DNA from: Methanocalculus taiwanensis
GTDB taxonomy: Archaea > Halobacteriota > Methanomicrobia > Methanomicrobiales > Methanocorpusculaceae
Assembly: GCF_024372745.1 (NCBI RefSeq)
Contig: NZ_VOTZ01000002.1
Span: 62,001 to 126,000, forward strand
Length of the DNA: 64,000 nt
Direction of reading: 5' to 3'
Positions 9,138 to 17,504 of the stretch are shown here, in pieces (the first letter of the stretch is position 1; each line of letters starts with the position of its first letter). The notes beneath the pieces were generated by a model that worked only from the letters and a program-made list of their open reading frames with translations, did no database searches and was not told the DNA's origin. The translations under genes and the position numbers were made by a program.

Positions 9138-10499
9138 ATGATCAGCCCGGAACGCATACATTACCGAAAAGAAGGGAGTCAGGGGCGCGGAGATCGTGTA
9201 GTTTACTGGATGCAGCGATCTCAGAGGGCAGAAGAGAACCATGCCCTTGAATATGCTGTCAATGAAGCAAACCTGCGCCAAATCCCCCTGAATGTGGTTT
9301 TTTGTATCGATCCGGAGTATCCCCTCGCGACATCACATTCATTTCGTTTTATGGTTGAGGGGCTGGCTGAAACCAGGAATAATCTCCTTGAACGCGGTAT
9401 ACCCCTTTCATTGATGACGGGCGATTCAATTCATGAAGTTCCGCGATTTGTTCAGGATGCTGCGCTCCTGGTCGTAGATCGCGGCTATCTCAGGCATGAG
9501 CGGCAGATCCGCAATGCTGTTGCTGAACAGACAGGCTGCCAGGTTATTGAGGTTGAATCAGATTGTGTGGTTCCGGTGAGGGCAGCTTCCCTGAAAGAGG
9601 AATGGTCTGCTGCCACGCTTCGGAGAAAACTAAACCCCCAGGTGTCACATTTTCTTCATCTGACTGAAAAAATAGAACTGAAAACTGACTCCCTGAATGA
9701 TATTGATGATTCAGATCAGATTCTATCAGATCCTGATCGCTTGCTGAAGCAGATAGGCTTCTTTGATCCACCCAAAATCCTCTTTGCACGCGGTGGCAGA
9801 AGTGAAGCATTGAAGAGGCTCTCGGCATTTCTCGCCACTCCTGTAACACTCTATGACAGAACAAGAAACGATCCTGGCGTTGAGGTTACATCGGGTCTTT
9901 CTCCGTACCTCCATTTTGGCCAGATATCTCCTCTTGAAGTGGCACGCGCCGCTGCCGGACGCGCAGGGTTTCTGGAAGAGCTAATCGTGCGGCGCGAACT
10001 GGCAATAAACTTTGTCTGGTATAACGAAAAGTATGACCAGATTGACTGCCTGCCTGATTGGGCTTTAAAAACATTAGGCGAACACCGGGATGATCTGCGG
10101 GAATATACCTATTCACTAGAAGAACTCCGGCATGCAGAGACGCATGATCCCTTCTGGAATGCAGCCCAGAAGGAGATGCTGCTCACCGGTAGAATGCATA
10201 ATTACATGCGGATGTACTGGGGGAAGAAGATCCTTGAGTGGTCTGACACCCCGGAAATCGCATACCAGAATACAATTCAGCTAAACGATATATATGAACT
10301 CGACGGCCGCGATCCAAATGGCTATGCCGGGGTTGCCTGGTGCTTTGGCAAACATGACCGTGCCTGGAAGGAACGACCAGTCTATGGAAAGGTGAGGTAC
10401 ATGAATGCAAACGGTTTGCTGAGAAAAGGGGATATCCGTGGTTATGTCGAGAAGGTGGAAGAGCTGGAAACGATGCTGGACGATCAAACCGGGATCTGA
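9138..10499 (+). CDS. phr: Class II deoxyribodipyrimidine photolyase
   Basis: 453-aa DNA photolyase that uses FADH- and light to split cyclobutane pyrimidine dimers. The N-terminal alpha/beta antenna domain starts at VVYWMQRSQRAEENHAL (near 22), and the C-terminal FAD domain holds SGLSPYLHFGQISP, ELIVRRELAINFVWYN, TGRMHNYMRMYWGKK and NGYAGVAWCFGKHDRAW. These are class II signatures, not those of class I/cryptochrome. Length is normal. It sits next to, and is divergent from, the glycosylase, forming a small DNA-repair island. Confidence 0.94.
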   Translation: MISPERIHYRKEGSQGRGDRVVYWMQRSQRAEENHALEYAVNEANLRQIPLNVVFCIDPEYPLATSHSFRFMVEGLAETRNNLLERGIPLSLMTGDSIHEVPRFVQDAALLVVDRGYLRHERQIRNAVAEQTGCQVIEVESDCVVPVRAASLKEEWSAATLRRKLNPQVSHFLHLTEKIELKTDSLNDIDDSDQILSDPDRLLKQIGFFDPPKILFARGGRSEALKRLSAFLATPVTLYDRTRNDPGVEVTSGLSPYLHFGQISPLEVARAAAGRAGFLEELIVRRELAINFVWYNEKYDQIDCLPDWALKTLGEHRDDLREYTYSLEELRHAETHDPFWNAAQKEMLLTGRMHNYMRMYWGKKILEWSDTPEIAYQNTIQLNDIYELDGRDPNGYAGVAWCFGKHDRAWKERPVYGKVRYMNANGLLRKGDIRGYVEKVEELETMLDDQTGI

Positions 10500-10619
10500 T
10501 AACAGATATTGCCATTTCAGAATGGAGCTATAGCAAAGAACCCGGATAGCGATTAATCGTCAGAGAACATCATTCTCTTCCAATAGAGTTTGGGATGCAG
10601 AATATGATAGCAGCTTCTT

Positions 10620-11290
10620 CTTCAAAACACCCGGATGCACAGGAAGTGATAATACCTCTTCTGCAAGCTGTCTGGCAATGAGACAGGCAGACACATTCCC
10701 CCGGTATACCGGCTTGTTTTAGAAGGGATTTTGGGTAATAAATTGTGGTTTCGACTCCATCGACCTTCATGTATGCTGCAGGCTTGTCACGGGAAAAAGG
10801 CATCCCTTGCGAACCTGCATCACATACTGGCAATAGACATGCCTGACACCCGACCCCACCCGGGGGCATGGAAATTCCGGGTGCGGAAATCAGTTCATCT
10901 TAAAAACTCGCATTCCAAATCCGCACCTCATTATAGTATTCAAGCCTGCCAGGCTGCACAAGCCCGATTGCCGCTCCGATATCAGTCCTACGGAGATTTA
11001 CCTGAACATCAAATGGAGATACTTCTTCGCCCTGCCAATGATTCACAAGAAGCCGCACCTTCTCAGCAAGAATTTGATCATTAGTTGTCCCCATCCCTCC
11101 TTCACTTGTTGTCATATTCTTTATCGGATAAAAGGAGAAGGATCCAAATGATTCAAAACTGCCTGCTCTTCTGTTATTCATCCCGGCTCCGCGATCCTGT
11201 GCGGCATCCAAAAAAAAGCATGAAATTGTGAGCATTGCAGATATCAGTGATAGCAGAGGATCAAAAGGTTGACCAAAGAGATGAATTTTT
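10620..11290 (-). pseudogene. Decayed DegT/DnrJ/EryC1/StrS sugar aminotransferase
   Basis: On the minus strand, pieces of one DegT-family protein appear in order. IHLFGQPFDP (near 11286) is followed by DAAQDRG, SFSFYPIKNMTTSEGG (with the PLP Lys), EKVRLLVNHW and NLRRTDIGAAIGLVQPGRL, ending at an in-frame TAA at 10900. Beyond the stop, in the same frame, come SRDKPAAYMKVDGVETTIYYP and LLKQ (about 10800-10700); after a frameshift comes LAEGVLSLPVHPGV (10625-10670). The first ~110 residues and a middle block are missing. Such enzymes make amino sugars for surface glycans. With stops, a frameshift and deletions it cannot be functional. No intact glycan genes remain beside it. Confidence 0.85.
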
Positions 11291-11552
11291 TGGAGAAATC
11301 TAACTGATTTTCATTCGGAATCAATTCAGGCCTGGATCCTCCCGATCAGCCCGATCCAGATGACACCAATATCCATCCAATTTCGTAAGAAAATCGAACC
11401 TTCCTGAATTCGATGTACAGTATACTTCTCATGTTGCGGGCTAAAAGGGTTCAGACAAGAGCCATTTCATCTTATAAGCCTTATGTATTTGCGATGACCA
11501 CCCATATGCGGAAGAACCGATATGAATAAAAAATGGTATGGTTGAAGTGAGA
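11291..11552. other. Intergenic stretch with no recognisable gene
   Basis: About 260 bases between the decayed aminotransferase and the thioredoxin-like gene. All frames are broken by stops. I could not match short translated pieces to the missing N-terminus of the aminotransferase or to another family. It may be further decayed coding sequence. Confidence 0.4.
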
Positions 11553-11939
11553 TCATCCATACCCGGTGATCTCATAGTCAATTACAGTCGATTGTCCGGC
11601 GCATTCCTTTGCATTCTTCATTCCCTCCTCGATCATCTTCCTGATGAGTGCCGGATAGACGGCGCCCACAATCTGGGCTACAGGACGGCCCTGGCAGAAG
11701 ACAGCAAATGTGGGCGTGCTCATAATCCCGTAGCGCTCAGCAATCCAGGGATTAATTGAGATATCTATCCTGACGAAGCTGATTGCACCTTCAAGCTCCC
11801 CCGCATAGTTTTCGAAATAGGGCATTATCGATCTGCAATGGGGGCATGTCGGAGAATAAAAGAGGACGGCGACTGGATCTGCTGCTTTCTCGACATTCGT
11901 CTCCCAGTTCATTGTATTCAGATCAAAAACAGGTGACAC
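11553..11939 (-). CDS. Thioredoxin-family protein
   Basis: 128-aa thioredoxin fold with the redox motif CPHC (in FYSPTCPHCRSIMPYF, near residues 33-36) and the cis-proline loop STPTFAVF. CPHC is the DsbA-type active site and differs from the CGPC of classic thioredoxin, suggesting a more oxidising potential. No signal peptide is visible, so it is probably cytosolic. A C-terminal extra Cys (KECAGQS) is present. It is downstream of the AbrB-PhoU gene on the same strand (41-base gap), but a functional link to phosphate control is not evident. Confidence 0.86.
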   Translation of the reverse strand: MSPVFDLNTMNWETNVEKAADPVAVLFYSPTCPHCRSIMPYFENYAGELEGAISFVRIDISINPWIAERYGIMSTPTFAVFCQGRPVAQIVGAVYPALIRKMIEEGMKNAKECAGQSTVIDYEITGYG

Positions 11940-11980
11940 AGTACCACCATCTTCGATTATTGCTGCCCCACTACTTGAAT

Positions 11981-13009
11981 TTACTCCTCGCCAATGCAGT
12001 GGTTGATGACGATCTCTGAAATATCACTCGAATACTCACCTATCCGGGCGATGCTGTTTGCAATATATCCGCAATAGATACTGGACGGGCTCTTAAGCTG
12101 TATACTCTCATGCTTGAGTTTGGTATAAAGCTGGGTAAGCGCAGTCAGCGATTCTATTCCTGCATTCGCCTCGCGGATGTTTTTGTCATAGAAGGATCTC
12201 ATGCTCCGCTTGAAGATCGATAGTGCCATCTCATCCGCGATCCTGAATTTCGTGATGAGATCAGATCCGAGATCCGGTTCCACACCGGATTCGGGGGCCA
12301 ATAGAAGAAGGCTCTGGATATTTGTTGCAATCGTTACGGCATGGTCAGCAATCCGCTCAATTGTCCTGGATATCTGGAAAAATGTCATTGCCGCCCCGAC
12401 CGTTATATTCATCTTCCGTGAAAGGGACGGATTATGTGTGATCAGGTGATACTGCCTGCTGATCAGCCAGTGGAGGCGATCGATATCGTTATCACGTGAG
12501 ATGATATCCTGGCAGAGTAGAGGATTATTCTCTTCAAGTGCGGTGATAGCATCCTCATGCATCGACTTCACAATCGTATACATCCGTTTGATCGTATTGT
12601 CAAGCGGCATCTCAATCGGATTTAAGATATCTTTCAGGAGAATTGACGTATCATTCTCTTCAGCCACCTCCTGGCCGATGGTCATCTGGGTGTAAAGCCG
12701 GACCCTCTGCCGCACTTCCGGGGGAATTCTGATTTTTGAAGTGATCTTAATCGCAGTATATCCTGTTATATATGCACTGATCAAGCATCGGAAAAGGCAA
12801 TCCGGATCGGCATAGTCCTTCAGGAAAAACTCCTTCTCCCTCTGGGAGGAGATTCCTTTAATATCTGCTGTAATCAGCAGATTCCCATCTGCCTGGGTGA
12901 TGATCCCGATTGGATCGTTTTTCTGTATATTATGTTTCACTGCCCAGTTTTTTGGCAAAGAGAGGACAAAGGATGAGCCTCCGGTCACCTGGATCTTCCG
13001 GATATCCAT
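11981..13009 (-). CDS. AbrB-PhoU hybrid phosphate regulator
   Basis: 342-aa protein with an N-terminal SpoVT/AbrB-like DNA-binding swapped hairpin (RKIQVTGGSSFVLSLPKNW, residues 3-21, then KNDPIGIITQADGNLLI) followed by two PhoU-like helical repeats with metal-site motifs such as ERIADHAVTIATN. In archaea this architecture is expected to combine phosphate-status sensing with direct DNA binding. It is divergent from pstS, and a perfect inverted repeat lies in the 136-base gap between them, so it is the natural candidate to control both itself and the pst operon. That control is inferred, not shown. Confidence 0.88.
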   Translation of the reverse strand: MDIRKIQVTGGSSFVLSLPKNWAVKHNIQKNDPIGIITQADGNLLITADIKGISSQREKEFFLKDYADPDCLFRCLISAYITGYTAIKITSKIRIPPEVRQRVRLYTQMTIGQEVAEENDTSILLKDILNPIEMPLDNTIKRMYTIVKSMHEDAITALEENNPLLCQDIISRDNDIDRLHWLISRQYHLITHNPSLSRKMNITVGAAMTFFQISRTIERIADHAVTIATNIQSLLLLAPESGVEPDLGSDLITKFRIADEMALSIFKRSMRSFYDKNIREANAGIESLTALTQLYTKLKHESIQLKSPSSIYCGYIANSIARIGEYSSDISEIVINHCIGEE

Positions 13010-13046
13010 AGTATCTAATCACATCCTGAAGAGAAGATATACTCCT

Positions 13047-13106
13047 ATAGAGAATAATTATTAGTATATATACACATATACTTTCTGATTGATCATTATT
13101 CTCTAT
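13047..13106. promoter_or_regulatory. Divergent phosphate promoter with 12-bp perfect inverted repeat
   Basis: ATAGAGAATAAT at 13047-13058 and its exact reverse complement ATTATTCTCTAT at 13095-13106 flank a 36-base AT-rich spacer that contains TATA-like runs (TAGTATATATACACATATA, 13062-13080). It lies between the AbrB-PhoU gene and pstS. The arrangement suggests operators bracketing one or both TATA boxes; the binding protein is unknown. Confidence 0.6.
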
Positions 13107-13145
13107 CAGGATTTATCATAGTTTTTTCTACCCAACAGATGATCG

Positions 13146-14006
13146 ATGACTCGTTCATTCAGCATTCGATCATCTTCGGCATTCCTCGCCGGAGCAGTAG
13201 TTCTCCTGCTTGCAGCAGCCCTTGTGAGTGGTTGTGTAGGCAGCGACCCATCAGTTGAACAACGCTCGATCTCAGTCACCGGATCGACAACCGTCCTGCC
13301 TATTGCGCAGATAGCAGCCGATGCCTATATGGATCAACATCCAAATGATGAGATTCTCGTCTCTGGGGGAGGATCAAGTGTCGGTATCAAGGCAGTTGGC
13401 GAGAAAACAGCCGATATCGGAATGGCATCCCGTGACATCAAATCATCTGAGATGGAGCAGTATCCGGGAGTTGTTGAGCATGTTATAGCAGTTGATGGGA
13501 TTGCACTCATCGTGAACCCTGAGAATCCGGTCTCCTCGCTCACACTTGATCAGATCAAAACAATCTACAAGGGGGAGATCAACAACTGGAAGGATGTCGG
13601 AGGCAGTGATCGCCAAATCGTTGTGGTTGGTCGGGATAGTGCATCGGGAACCCGTGAGTTCTTCTATGACGAGGTCATGAAGAAGGAAGAGTTCGTCAGA
13701 AGCCAGCAGGAACTCAACTCCAACGGCGCAGTCAAACAGACTGTTGCCCAGACACCTGATGCAGTCGGCTATGTCGGGCTTGGCTATATCGACACAACCG
13801 TCAAAGCAATCAGCATCAACAAGGATGGCACGCTCGTTGCACCAACGATTGATAATGTGAAGAATAAAACCTACCCGATCGCCCGTAGCCTCCACATGTA
13901 TACAAACGGCCCAAAAACCGGTCTTGTCAAAGATTATCTGGATTTCCTGATGAGTGCAGAAGGACAGCAGATCGTCTCAAAAGAAGGCTTTGTGCCAATT
14001 CTTTAA
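13146..14006 (+). CDS. pstS: Phosphate-binding lipoprotein of the Pst ABC transporter
   Basis: 286-aa extracytoplasmic phosphate-binding protein. A signal peptide ends in the lipobox LVSGC (Cys at residue 30), so it is expected to be lipid-anchored outside the membrane. Phosphate-binding loops are visible: VTGSTTVLPIAQ (about 44-55), SGGGSSVGIKA (about 73-83) and GRDSASGTREFF. It heads the pst operon, followed 18 bases later by the fused permease. The start is ATG 13146; the ATG at 13139 is out of frame. Confidence 0.95.
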   Translation: MTRSFSIRSSSAFLAGAVVLLLAAALVSGCVGSDPSVEQRSISVTGSTTVLPIAQIAADAYMDQHPNDEILVSGGGSSVGIKAVGEKTADIGMASRDIKSSEMEQYPGVVEHVIAVDGIALIVNPENPVSSLTLDQIKTIYKGEINNWKDVGGSDRQIVVVGRDSASGTREFFYDEVMKKEEFVRSQQELNSNGAVKQTVAQTPDAVGYVGLGYIDTTVKAISINKDGTLVAPTIDNVKNKTYPIARSLHMYTNGPKTGLVKDYLDFLMSAEGQQIVSKEGFVPIL

Positions 14007-14024
14007 CTCTTTTTTCTGATCATT

Positions 14025-15962
14025 ATGCAGAAGAACAGATGTGAATCCCAGATTACTGATCTCTTTACCAGACAGAATAAAGAGAAGGCAATCAGTGGTA
14101 TCTGGCTTGGAACAGCACTTGTCGCAGTCATTACTATAATTCTTATCCTCGGCTTTCTTCTCAAAGAAGGCCTTCCTGCAATCCTTGAGATTGGTATTCC
14201 TGCATTCATCTTCAATGAGATCTGGACACCAACCAGTGAAACCCCAAGCTATGGCATCTACTCCCTGATCATCGGAACCATTCTTGTCACCATCGGAGCT
14301 ATCGCAATTGCTGTTCCTCTTGGGATCGGATCTGCTATCTTCATTGCAGAAGTTGCACCTCCAAAATTCCGTGAGGCAGTAAAGCCCGCAATCGAACTTC
14401 TGGCAGGCATTCCATCTGTTGTGTATGGATTTTTTGGTCTTGTTGTCCTGACACACTGGCTCAGAATCTCACTTGATCTCTCCTCAGGCGCCACATGGCT
14501 TGCAGGATCGATTATCCTTGGGATCATGGCCCTGCCGACTATTGTGTCTGTCTCAGAGGATGCAATCAGCAGTGTTCCAAAAGACTTTCGATCTGCATCT
14601 CTTGCCCTTGGAGCAACACGGTGGCAGACGATCACCGGCGTTCTGATCCCATCTGCCCTATCAGGCATCACAGCTGCAATAATACTTGGTCTTGGCAGGG
14701 CAATCGGCGAGACGATGGCAGTGCTCATGGTAACAGGAAATGCAGCCATCATTCCTGATCCGATCTATAATATCCTCTCACCGATCAGGACACTCACCGC
14801 CACACTGGGAATTGAGATGGGGGAGGTTGCAATAGGAAGCACGCATTACCACGCATTATTTGGAATGGCGCTTGTACTTCTTCTGATCACCCTGATCGTC
14901 AACCTTTCTGCAACAGTTATCCTGGCGCGGATTCGGGAGGGGCAGATCGGCAGTTCCAGAGCGCCATTCCTCTCTCATGATCATCAAAACCAGATTAAAT
15001 CAATACTCCTCCTGGTTATCCTGGCTGGATTGTGTTTATTCTCCTATCAGGTTGTTGGCATTTTCGGAATAGCCATTCTTACAGCTATACTTGCACTCTG
15101 TTATGGCGGATTAAGAATCCTCTCAAGACAGTCAAAAGAGAAGATTGCCTTTGCTATAGTCACCTCTGCAACAGCTCTTGTTCTCTTTGCACTTGTTGCG
15201 ATCATCTTCGATATTGTCTCAAACGGACTCCCCGCAATCACATGGGAGTTTCTCACAGAAGGGCCCCGCAATCTCGGCCGTTCCGGCGGTATCTTCCCTG
15301 CAATCATCGGGACACTCTACCTTGTTATCGGCGCTATTGCAATAGCTCTTCCAATTGGAGTTGGCGCTGCAATTTACCTGAATGAATATACCCTCGAAGG
15401 CCGGCTCACCAGGATTATTCGGGCAGGAAATGATCTCTTAAATGGTACACCCTCAATCGTCTTCGGCCTCTTTGGATTTGCATTCCTTGTGATCTTTGTC
15501 GGCCTTGGTGTTTCGCTCCTTGCCGGACAGATCACCCTTACCCTGATGATACTCCCGACAATAATCAGGACGAGTGAAGAAGCACTGAAGTCAGTACCTG
15601 ACTCCCTCAGGCATGGGAGCCTGGCACTTGGTGCAACCCGCTGGCATACCATCTTACGGGTTGTACTCCCGGCTGCTGCTCCGGGCATTCTGACCGGGAC
15701 AATTCTCGGTATCGGAAGAGCTGCAGGAGAGACTGCACCGCTCCTCTTCACTGCCGTCGTCTTCTCAAAACGATATCTCCCGACATCAGTCTTTGAGCCG
15801 GTGATGGCCCTCCCCTATCACCTCTTTATCCTGGCAACCAACGTACCGGGTGCAGATACGCAAAAATATGGAACAGCCCTTGTTCTCCTCGTCCTTGTCA
15901 CTGGCATTTATGCAGTTGCAATCCTGATGAGGAGGCATGCACAGAAGACAGTCAGGTGGTAA
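14025..15962 (+). CDS. Fused phosphate permease PstC-PstA
   Basis: One uninterrupted 645-aa frame holds both membrane subunits of the Pst phosphate importer. The N-terminal half (about 1-305) is PstC-like, with the EAA cytoplasmic loop DFRSASLALGATRWQTI. The C-terminal half (from about 325) is PstA-like with its own EAA loop SLRHGSLALGATRWHTI. Each half has about six membrane segments and a GTPSIVFGLFG or GIPSVVYGFFG motif. In most organisms these are two genes. No stop or programmed-shift signal separates them here, so the product is a covalent heterodimer equivalent. It is followed by pstB after six bases. Confidence 0.93.
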   Translation: MQKNRCESQITDLFTRQNKEKAISGIWLGTALVAVITIILILGFLLKEGLPAILEIGIPAFIFNEIWTPTSETPSYGIYSLIIGTILVTIGAIAIAVPLGIGSAIFIAEVAPPKFREAVKPAIELLAGIPSVVYGFFGLVVLTHWLRISLDLSSGATWLAGSIILGIMALPTIVSVSEDAISSVPKDFRSASLALGATRWQTITGVLIPSALSGITAAIILGLGRAIGETMAVLMVTGNAAIIPDPIYNILSPIRTLTATLGIEMGEVAIGSTHYHALFGMALVLLLITLIVNLSATVILARIREGQIGSSRAPFLSHDHQNQIKSILLLVILAGLCLFSYQVVGIFGIAILTAILALCYGGLRILSRQSKEKIAFAIVTSATALVLFALVAIIFDIVSNGLPAITWEFLTEGPRNLGRSGGIFPAIIGTLYLVIGAIAIALPIGVGAAIYLNEYTLEGRLTRIIRAGNDLLNGTPSIVFGLFGFAFLVIFVGLGVSLLAGQITLTLMILPTIIRTSEEALKSVPDSLRHGSLALGATRWHTILRVVLPAAAPGILTGTILGIGRAAGETAPLLFTAVVFSKRYLPTSVFEPVMALPYHLFILATNVPGADTQKYGTALVLLVLVTGIYAVAILMRRHAQKTVRW

Positions 15963-15968
15963 AAACCC

Positions 15969-16733
15969 ATGAAACAACAGAATAATGCACTGGAGACACA
16001 AACACTCAATCTCTATTACGGATCAACACAGGCACTCATCGATGTCGATATACAGATCCCGAAAAACAAGGTCACCGCATTGATTGGTCCATCCGGATGT
16101 GGTAAATCCACGCTCCTCCGATGTTTCAACAGGATGAACGATCTCATCCCGGACTGTTCCTTATCAGGTTCAATACTCTATCATGGGGAAGAAATAACCG
16201 GACGATCAACCGATGTTGTGGAGCTTCGGAAGAGGATCGGCATGGTCTTCCAGCAGCCAAACCCCTTCCCGAAATCAATCTATGAAAATGTCATTTATGG
16301 ACCGAAGGTTCACGGGATGAAAGATAGAAAAGAGCTTGATGCAATCGCTGAGAAGAGCCTGAAAGGAGCAGCTATCTGGGAAGAAGTGAAGGATCGGCTC
16401 CACGATGCTGCTCGTGGTCTCTCAGGGGGCCAGCAGCAGCGCCTCTGCATCGCACGGACACTCTCTGTTGATCCTGATATCATTCTGATGGATGAGCCCT
16501 GTTCGGCCCTGGATCCGATAGCAACAGCGAAGATAGAAAACCTCATCACCGAGCTTAAGGAAGAGTATACGGTTGTCATTGTTACCCATAATATGCAACA
16601 GGCAGCACGTGTATCAGATTACACCGGGTTTATGTACATGGGGAGATTAATCGAATTCGATACAACGTCGGTTATCTTCGAACGTCCAAAGGAAGAGCTG
16701 ACTGAGAATTATATTACCGGGAGATTCGGATGA
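15969..16733 (+). CDS. pstB: Phosphate ABC transporter ATPase
   Basis: 254-aa ATPase that energises the phosphate importer. Walker A is GPSGCGKST (near 38-46), the Q loop is [17 protein letters not shown], the ABC signature is LSGGQQQRL and Walker B is [13 protein letters not shown]; the switch His is in [13 protein letters not shown]. These, including the [11 protein letters not shown] stretch, are diagnostic of PstB. Its last four bases (ATGA) overlap the start of phoU, so the two are translationally coupled. Confidence 0.96.
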   Translation: MKQQNNALETQTLNLYYGSTQALIDVDIQIPKNKVTALIGPSGCGKSTLLRCFNRMNDLIPDCSLSGSILYHGEEITGRSTDVVELRKRIGMVFQQPNPFPKSIYENVIYGPKVHGMKDRKELDAIAEKSLKGAAIWEEVKDRLHDAARGLSGGQQQRLCIARTLSVDPDIILMDEPCSALDPIATAKIENLITELKEEYTVVIVTHNMQQAARVSDYTGFMYMGRLIEFDTTSVIFERPKEELTENYITGRFG

Positions 16734-17464
16734 TAATGATGAAAGATCACTTCCACAAAGAAATTGAGGAGTACCAGATATCGGTTTGGAAATACAGCAT
16801 ATTTGCGCTAAAGATGCTCCGTGATTCCTTTGAAGCATTCAGATCCCTGGATCGGGAGCTGGCATGTGAGATTGCCGGTGGCATGGAAAGCCACTGCATT
16901 TCCTGCGGCACTTCAGATGGGCAACCCGAGATGCATCAGCAGATAATGGTTCCAAGAAAGGTGTTACTGGGTCTAAAAAGCGACCAGCTCGAAGAAGAAG
17001 GGCTCATGTTAATTGCACTCAACCAGCCTGTGGCATCAGATCTCCGGACTATCTCCTGCTGTATGAACCTGATCAACTCATCAGAGAGGATCGGAAGATA
17101 TGGAAAAGATATCTGCCATTGCACCTACAAGCTCCCTCGCGGCATTCACATTCATGATATGGTCGGGCTCCCGGAGATGGCTGCGCTCTCAATATCGATG
17201 CTTGAAGACGCAATCACCGCCTTCAGAACCCATGATCTTAGGATGATCAGTGGCTTCTCTGAACGTGATGATGTAATTGATCAGATGCGGTATGCCATCT
17301 ATGAGGATTGTATCAGGATCATGGAAGAAGATCCAGGAACCATCCCCTACTGCGCAACATACCTCCTCATCGATCGGTATCTTGAGCGGTGTGCGGATCA
17401 TGCATGCAAGACCGCCGAGAAGATCCATTACATGGTCACCGGTGACCGGGTCGATATCCGGTAA
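16730..17464 (+). CDS. phoU: PhoU family phosphate-signalling protein with Cys-containing insert
   Basis: 244-aa all-helical PhoU protein, the usual peripheral negative regulator of Pst transport. Metal-binding repeats appear as [13 protein letters not shown] (near 113) and [13 protein letters not shown] (near 217). The first repeat carries an insert at about residues 46-65 containing [15 protein letters not shown], whose two Cys and flanking His could bind metal; ordinary PhoU lacks this as far as I know. It starts by ATGA overlap with pstB; Met-1 or Met-4 may be used. The same locus also encodes the AbrB-PhoU hybrid, so two PhoU-type sensors serve this transporter. Confidence 0.88.
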   Translation: MIMMKDHFHKEIEEYQISVWKYSIFALKMLRDSFEAFRSLDRELACEIAGGMESHCISCGTSDGQPEMHQQIMVPRKVLLGLKSDQLEEEGLMLIALNQPVASDLRTISCCMNLINSSERIGRYGKDICHCTYKLPRGIHIHDMVGLPEMAALSISMLEDAITAFRTHDLRMISGFSERDDVIDQMRYAIYEDCIRIMEEDPGTIPYCATYLLIDRYLERCADHACKTAEKIHYMVTGDRVDIR

Positions 17465-17504
17465 TCCCCTCTTTTTATCTCCATCTGTGCCAAAAGTATG
17501 CATA

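Noticed and set aside
10570-10869. A 99-codon Cys-rich open frame read as a separate gene
   Set aside because: Its only recognisable part (SRDKPAAYMKVDGVETTIYYP) is the C-terminal region of the decayed DegT aminotransferase in the same frame as the upstream fragment; the Cys-rich end is a frameshifted read.
17277-17504. N-terminal extension of the U32 protein
   Set aside because: It lies inside phoU in another frame and gives a Ser/Pro/Arg-rich sequence with no family match; ATG 17505 begins exactly at the conserved region.
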